Assembly (NCBI GenBank): GCA_022709485.1 | Contig: JAKLIS010000029.1 | Span: 1 to 9,242, forward strand | Direction of reading: 5' to 3' | Source of the DNA: Elusimicrobiota bacterium | Lineage (GTDB): Bacteria; Elusimicrobiota; Elusimicrobia; F11 | DNA: 9,242 nucleotides | Shown: piece by piece, positions 7,262-9,242 of the stretch | Numbering within the stretch: position 1 is the first letter of the stretch | Layout of the letters: each line of letters begins with the position of its first letter | Translations under genes and position numbers: made by a program | Notes under the pieces: generated by a model | Seen by the model: the letters and a program-made list of their open reading frames with translations, nothing else | Told to the model about the DNA's origin: nothing | The model's database searches: none

Positions 7262-8323
7262 TTAGGAGGATTTAAGCGAATCGTCGAATAAAGAGGGTTC
7301 TTTTTTGATTTGCGCGGGAGTTTTTCGTCTGAAATGGTCGAAAGCCAAAGGCATCACCACGCGGCCGCGTGGCGTGCGAGCGATAAACCCCGCTTTAATG
7401 AGAAAAGGCTCATAAACATCTTCCACGGTTTGGCTTTCTTCGCTCACTGCCACGGCCAAGGTATCCAACCCCACCGGCCCCCCGCCGAATTTATCAATCA
7501 TGGCCAAAAGGATCTTCCGGTCCATCTGATCGAGCCCCACCGCGTCCACGCCAAGCGCCAACAGCGCTTTTTTGGCTATTTCCAAGGTGATGGGTCCCCC
7601 TTCAATTTGAGCGAAATCCCTCACCCGTCTTAAAAGCCGATTGGAGATCCGCGGCGTTCCTCGCGACCGGCTGGAAATTTCCCGGGCTGCCTCCGGCTCA
7701 ATTTTGACTTTTAAAATTTCAGAGGATCGGAAAACGATTTGGGCGAGCTCATCGGGTTCATAAAATTCCAAATAGGAGACGATTCCAAACCGGTCCCTTA
7801 AAGGGCTGGTTAAAAGTCCGGTGCGCGTGGTGGCGCCCACGAGAGTAAACCGGGGAAGCGGTAATTTAATGGTTTTGGCCGAGGGCCCTTGTCCCACCAC
7901 GATATCCAACTCAAAATCTTCCATCGCGGGATAAAGGGCCTCTTCGACGGCGCGGTTTAACCGGTGAATTTCATCGATAAAAAAAACGTCCCCTTCATTG
8001 AGGCTTGTGAGAATGGCCGCCAGATCTCCGACGCGCGCCAGGATGGGTCCGGAAGTCTGCCGAAGGCTGGTTCCCATTTCTTTGGCGATGATATGGGCCA
8101 GCGTGGTTTTTCCAAGGCCGGGGGGCGAACAGAAGAGGCAATGGTCCAAGGCCTCTTTCCGCTCCTTGGACGCCCGCATAAATACCGACAAATTTTCTTT
8201 CAGTTTGGCCTGGCCGATGAACTGTTTTAAATTTTGAGGACGAAGATTGGTTTCGAGAGACATTTCCAAAGCATCCCCGTTCGGATCCACCACAGAATCT
8301 CTTTTTTCTTTTTCTTTAGACAT
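7262..8323 (-). CDS. ruvB: RuvB, Holliday-junction branch-migration ATPase
   Basis: 353-residue AAA+ motor that forms hexameric rings on either side of RuvA and drives branch migration of Holliday junctions. Visible elements: [12 protein letters not shown] (27-38), Walker A region [11 protein letters not shown] (66-76), Walker [13 protein letters not shown] (113-124), sensor 1 region [20 protein letters not shown] (162-181) containing the arginine finger, sensor 2 region [16 protein letters not shown] (221-236), and the C-terminal winged-helix DNA-binding domain ending [12 protein letters not shown] (312-323). Length is normal. The Walker A motif begins with serine where GPPGLGKT is usual. 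The start ATG follows the ruvA stop by nine bases and has its own ribosome-binding site. Confidence 0.98.
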   Translation of the reverse strand: MSKEKEKRDSVVDPNGDALEMSLETNLRPQNLKQFIGQAKLKENLSVFMRASKERKEALDHCLFCSPPGLGKTTLAHIIAKEMGTSLRQTSGPILARVGDLAAILTSLNEGDVFFIDEIHRLNRAVEEALYPAMEDFELDIVVGQGPSAKTIKLPLPRFTLVGATTRTGLLTSPLRDRFGIVSYLEFYEPDELAQIVFRSSEILKVKIEPEAAREISSRSRGTPRISNRLLRRVRDFAQIEGGPITLEIAKKALLALGVDAVGLDQMDRKILLAMIDKFGGGPVGLDTLAVAVSEESQTVEDVYEPFLIKAGFIARTPRGRVVMPLAFDHFRRKTPAQIKKEPSLFDDSLKSS

Positions 8324-8328
8324 CGTTT

Positions 8329-8333
8329 CTCCC
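8329..8333 (-). promoter_or_regulatory. Ribosome-binding site of ruvB
   Basis: On the minus strand GGGAG begins at the last base of the ruvA stop codon (TAG) and is five bases upstream of the ruvB ATG (AAACG spacer). It fixes the ruvB start at 8323. Confidence 0.7.
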
Positions 8334-8971
8334 TAAACGCTCATCTTACGAACGCCCAGATTTCGAAGGGATTCCTGCAAAATGGTTTGGACCGTTCCTT
8401 TCCCACCCAGTTTGTCCTTGGCTTTTTGAACGGCTTCGCGGGCTTCGTCGTCCCGGTAGCCCAAATTAACCAACCCGGAAATGGCTTCCGCTTCTTCGGA
8501 AGACTTGGGTTTATCCACCCATTTGGCCTGACCCGGAACGAACCAGCCCCCGGCTTGGTCTTTTAAAGCGAACACCAATTTTTCCGCCGTTTTTTTGGTG
8601 AACCCAAATACTGATTCAAGAATTCGCATGTCTTCATCAATCACAGCCCGCTTAAAATCGGGAAGGGATTTGTTGATTTTTTCGATGCATTCCAAAGCTT
8701 TTCGAGGTCCCATGCCTTCGACTTTGTCCCGTATCCGGTCGAAAAATTGTTTTTCCTCCCGCGTGAGAAATCCATAAAAAGTCGTCGCCCCGTCGAAAGC
8801 GGTAACGGATTCTCGAATGAAAAGAGTGATGGCCTGGCCTTTTTGAAGAAAGGTTTCGTTGGATTTGGCCGTGATGACTTCATACCCCACGCCCTGAACA
8901 TCCACCACAAGGCGAAGGAGATCTTTATCCAATTGAATATCTTCCAGTTTTCCTCGGAGGTGGGCAATCAT
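8333..8971 (-). CDS. ruvA: RuvA, Holliday-junction binding protein
   Basis: 212 residues. RuvA tetramers bind the open Holliday junction and load RuvB. Three domains are visible: the N-terminal OB fold ([10 protein letters not shown] at 1-10, DVQGVGYEV at 24-32, FYGF at 65-68), a helix-hairpin-helix domain (about 68-140) and a C-terminal RuvB-binding three-helix domain (about 157-205, [19 protein letters not shown]). It is divergent. The acidic-pin motif, usually VREDA just before YGF, reads AFDGA here (59-62 core). The second hairpin, usually PGIGKKTAERL, reads [11 protein letters not shown] (122-132). The first hairpin EGMGPRKAL (85-93) is closer to consensus. The start overlaps the ruvC stop by four bases (ATGA), and GGTGA at 8976-8980 on the minus strand serves as a plausible ribosome-binding site. 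Confidence 0.95.
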   Translation of the reverse strand: MIAHLRGKLEDIQLDKDLLRLVVDVQGVGYEVITAKSNETFLQKGQAITLFIRESVTAFDGATTFYGFLTREEKQFFDRIRDKVEGMGPRKALECIEKINKSLPDFKRAVIDEDMRILESVFGFTKKTAEKLVFALKDQAGGWFVPGQAKWVDKPKSSEEAEAISGLVNLGYRDDEAREAVQKAKDKLGGKGTVQTILQESLRNLGVRKMSV

Positions 8972-9242
8972 ACCGTCACCGCCGATCGGGGGAATATGGG
9001 AGAAAATTGGGCGTGGCAGAGAGCCACCGCCACGGCGTCGGCCGCGTCGTCCGGCTGGGGAATTGTCGAAAGGTTTAGCATTCTTTTTAACACTTGTTGC
9101 ACCTGCAGTTTTTCAGCGCCGCCAAATCCAAATGCACCATATATAATGAAAGGCCGGAGACCTGCAGGCGCTTTCCCATGCACCTGATAAAAGGACCGGA
9201 CGGATTGATTCACCTGGGAGCTTCGGAGATATGCCCGGCCTC
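8968..9242 (-). CDS. ruvC: RuvC, Holliday-junction resolvase (C-terminal fragment)
   Basis: About 90 C-terminal residues are visible; the N-terminal part with the first catalytic acids lies beyond the right edge. The end is typical of Ruv[19 protein letters not shown], corresponding to the GxGxAxKxQVQ motif, then [18 protein letters not shown], whose DAAD carries the last two metal-binding catalytic aspartates. Known of the family: a dimeric endonuclease that makes symmetric nicks across the junction. Upstream of this (9150-9242) the translation does not align cleanly with the family: the usual PxxVKxAV segment is not found in its expected place directly before GxGxAxK. A GTG at 9213 is an internal codon, not the likely start. 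The assignment rests on the C-terminal motifs and on position, four bases overlapping ruvA. Confidence 0.85.
   Translation of the reverse strand, partial: GRAYLRSSQVNQSVRSFYQVHGKAPAGLRPFIIYGAFGFGGAEKLQVQQVLKRMLNLSTIPQPDDAADAVAVALCHAQFSPIFPRSAVTV

Noticed and set aside
9160..9184. ACCTGCAG/ATGCACC pair as a recombination or attachment site
   Set aside because: The copies differ in length (25 versus 38 bases), lie inside ruvC, and no integrase is present; chance or local duplication is enough.
8747..9187. 146-codon open frame on the plus strand across ruvA and the ruvC fragment
   Set aside because: It lies wholly opposite ruvA and ruvC, whose products are recognisable by conserved motifs; the plus-strand translation shows no family features.
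1..9242. A hidden defence, mobile or CRISPR system
   Set aside because: No transposase, integrase, nuclease outside RuvC, phage gene, terminal inverted repeats or spaced direct repeats are visible. The sequence is fully accounted for by the eleven genes.

Overview
The window is one tightly packed block of eleven genes, all on the minus strand, so the order of transcription runs from high to low coordinates. It reads ruvC (cut by the right edge), ruvA, ruvB, a SAM-dependent methyltransferase, a SpoIID-type lipoprotein, queA, tgt, a membrane-anchored HEAT-repeat protein, yajC, secD and secF (cut by the left edge). Every junction is either an overlap (4, 28, 11 and 4 bases) or a gap of 13 bases or less. 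There is no intergenic region, RNA gene, terminator, mobile element or CRISPR array in view. Together this suggests a single operon or superoperon whose promoter lies beyond the right edge.

By region: bases 7262-9242 carry the RuvABC Holliday-junction machinery. Bases 5295-7258 carry an unassigned class I methyltransferase that overlaps a SpoIID/LytB-domain cell-wall protein. Bases 3084-5291 carry QueA and Tgt, two steps of tRNA queuosine modification. Bases 1970-3094 carry a protein made of ten HEAT-type repeats with an N-terminal membrane anchor. Bases 1-1956 carry YajC, SecD and the first codons of SecF, the accessory half of the Sec translocon.

Organism: queA-tgt-yajC-secD-secF next to ruvCAB is a widespread bacterial arrangement. 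SpoIID with a probable lipoprotein signal, separate secD and secF, roughly balanced base composition, a divergent RuvA and a HEAT-repeat gene fit a deep-branching non-sporulating phylum such as Elusimicrobiota or Omnitrophota. That placement is an inference from gene content and general resemblance, without any search, and is weak.

The genes serve different processes (recombination, envelope remodelling, tRNA modification, protein export), so the cluster is best read as a housekeeping superoperon. The parts not explained by textbook function are the HEAT-repeat protein placed between tgt and yajC, the methyltransferase wedged between ruvB and spoIID, and several departures from family consensus in RuvA, RuvB, QueA and the RuvC fragment. 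I see no convincing sign of a new defence, mobile or biosynthetic system here.
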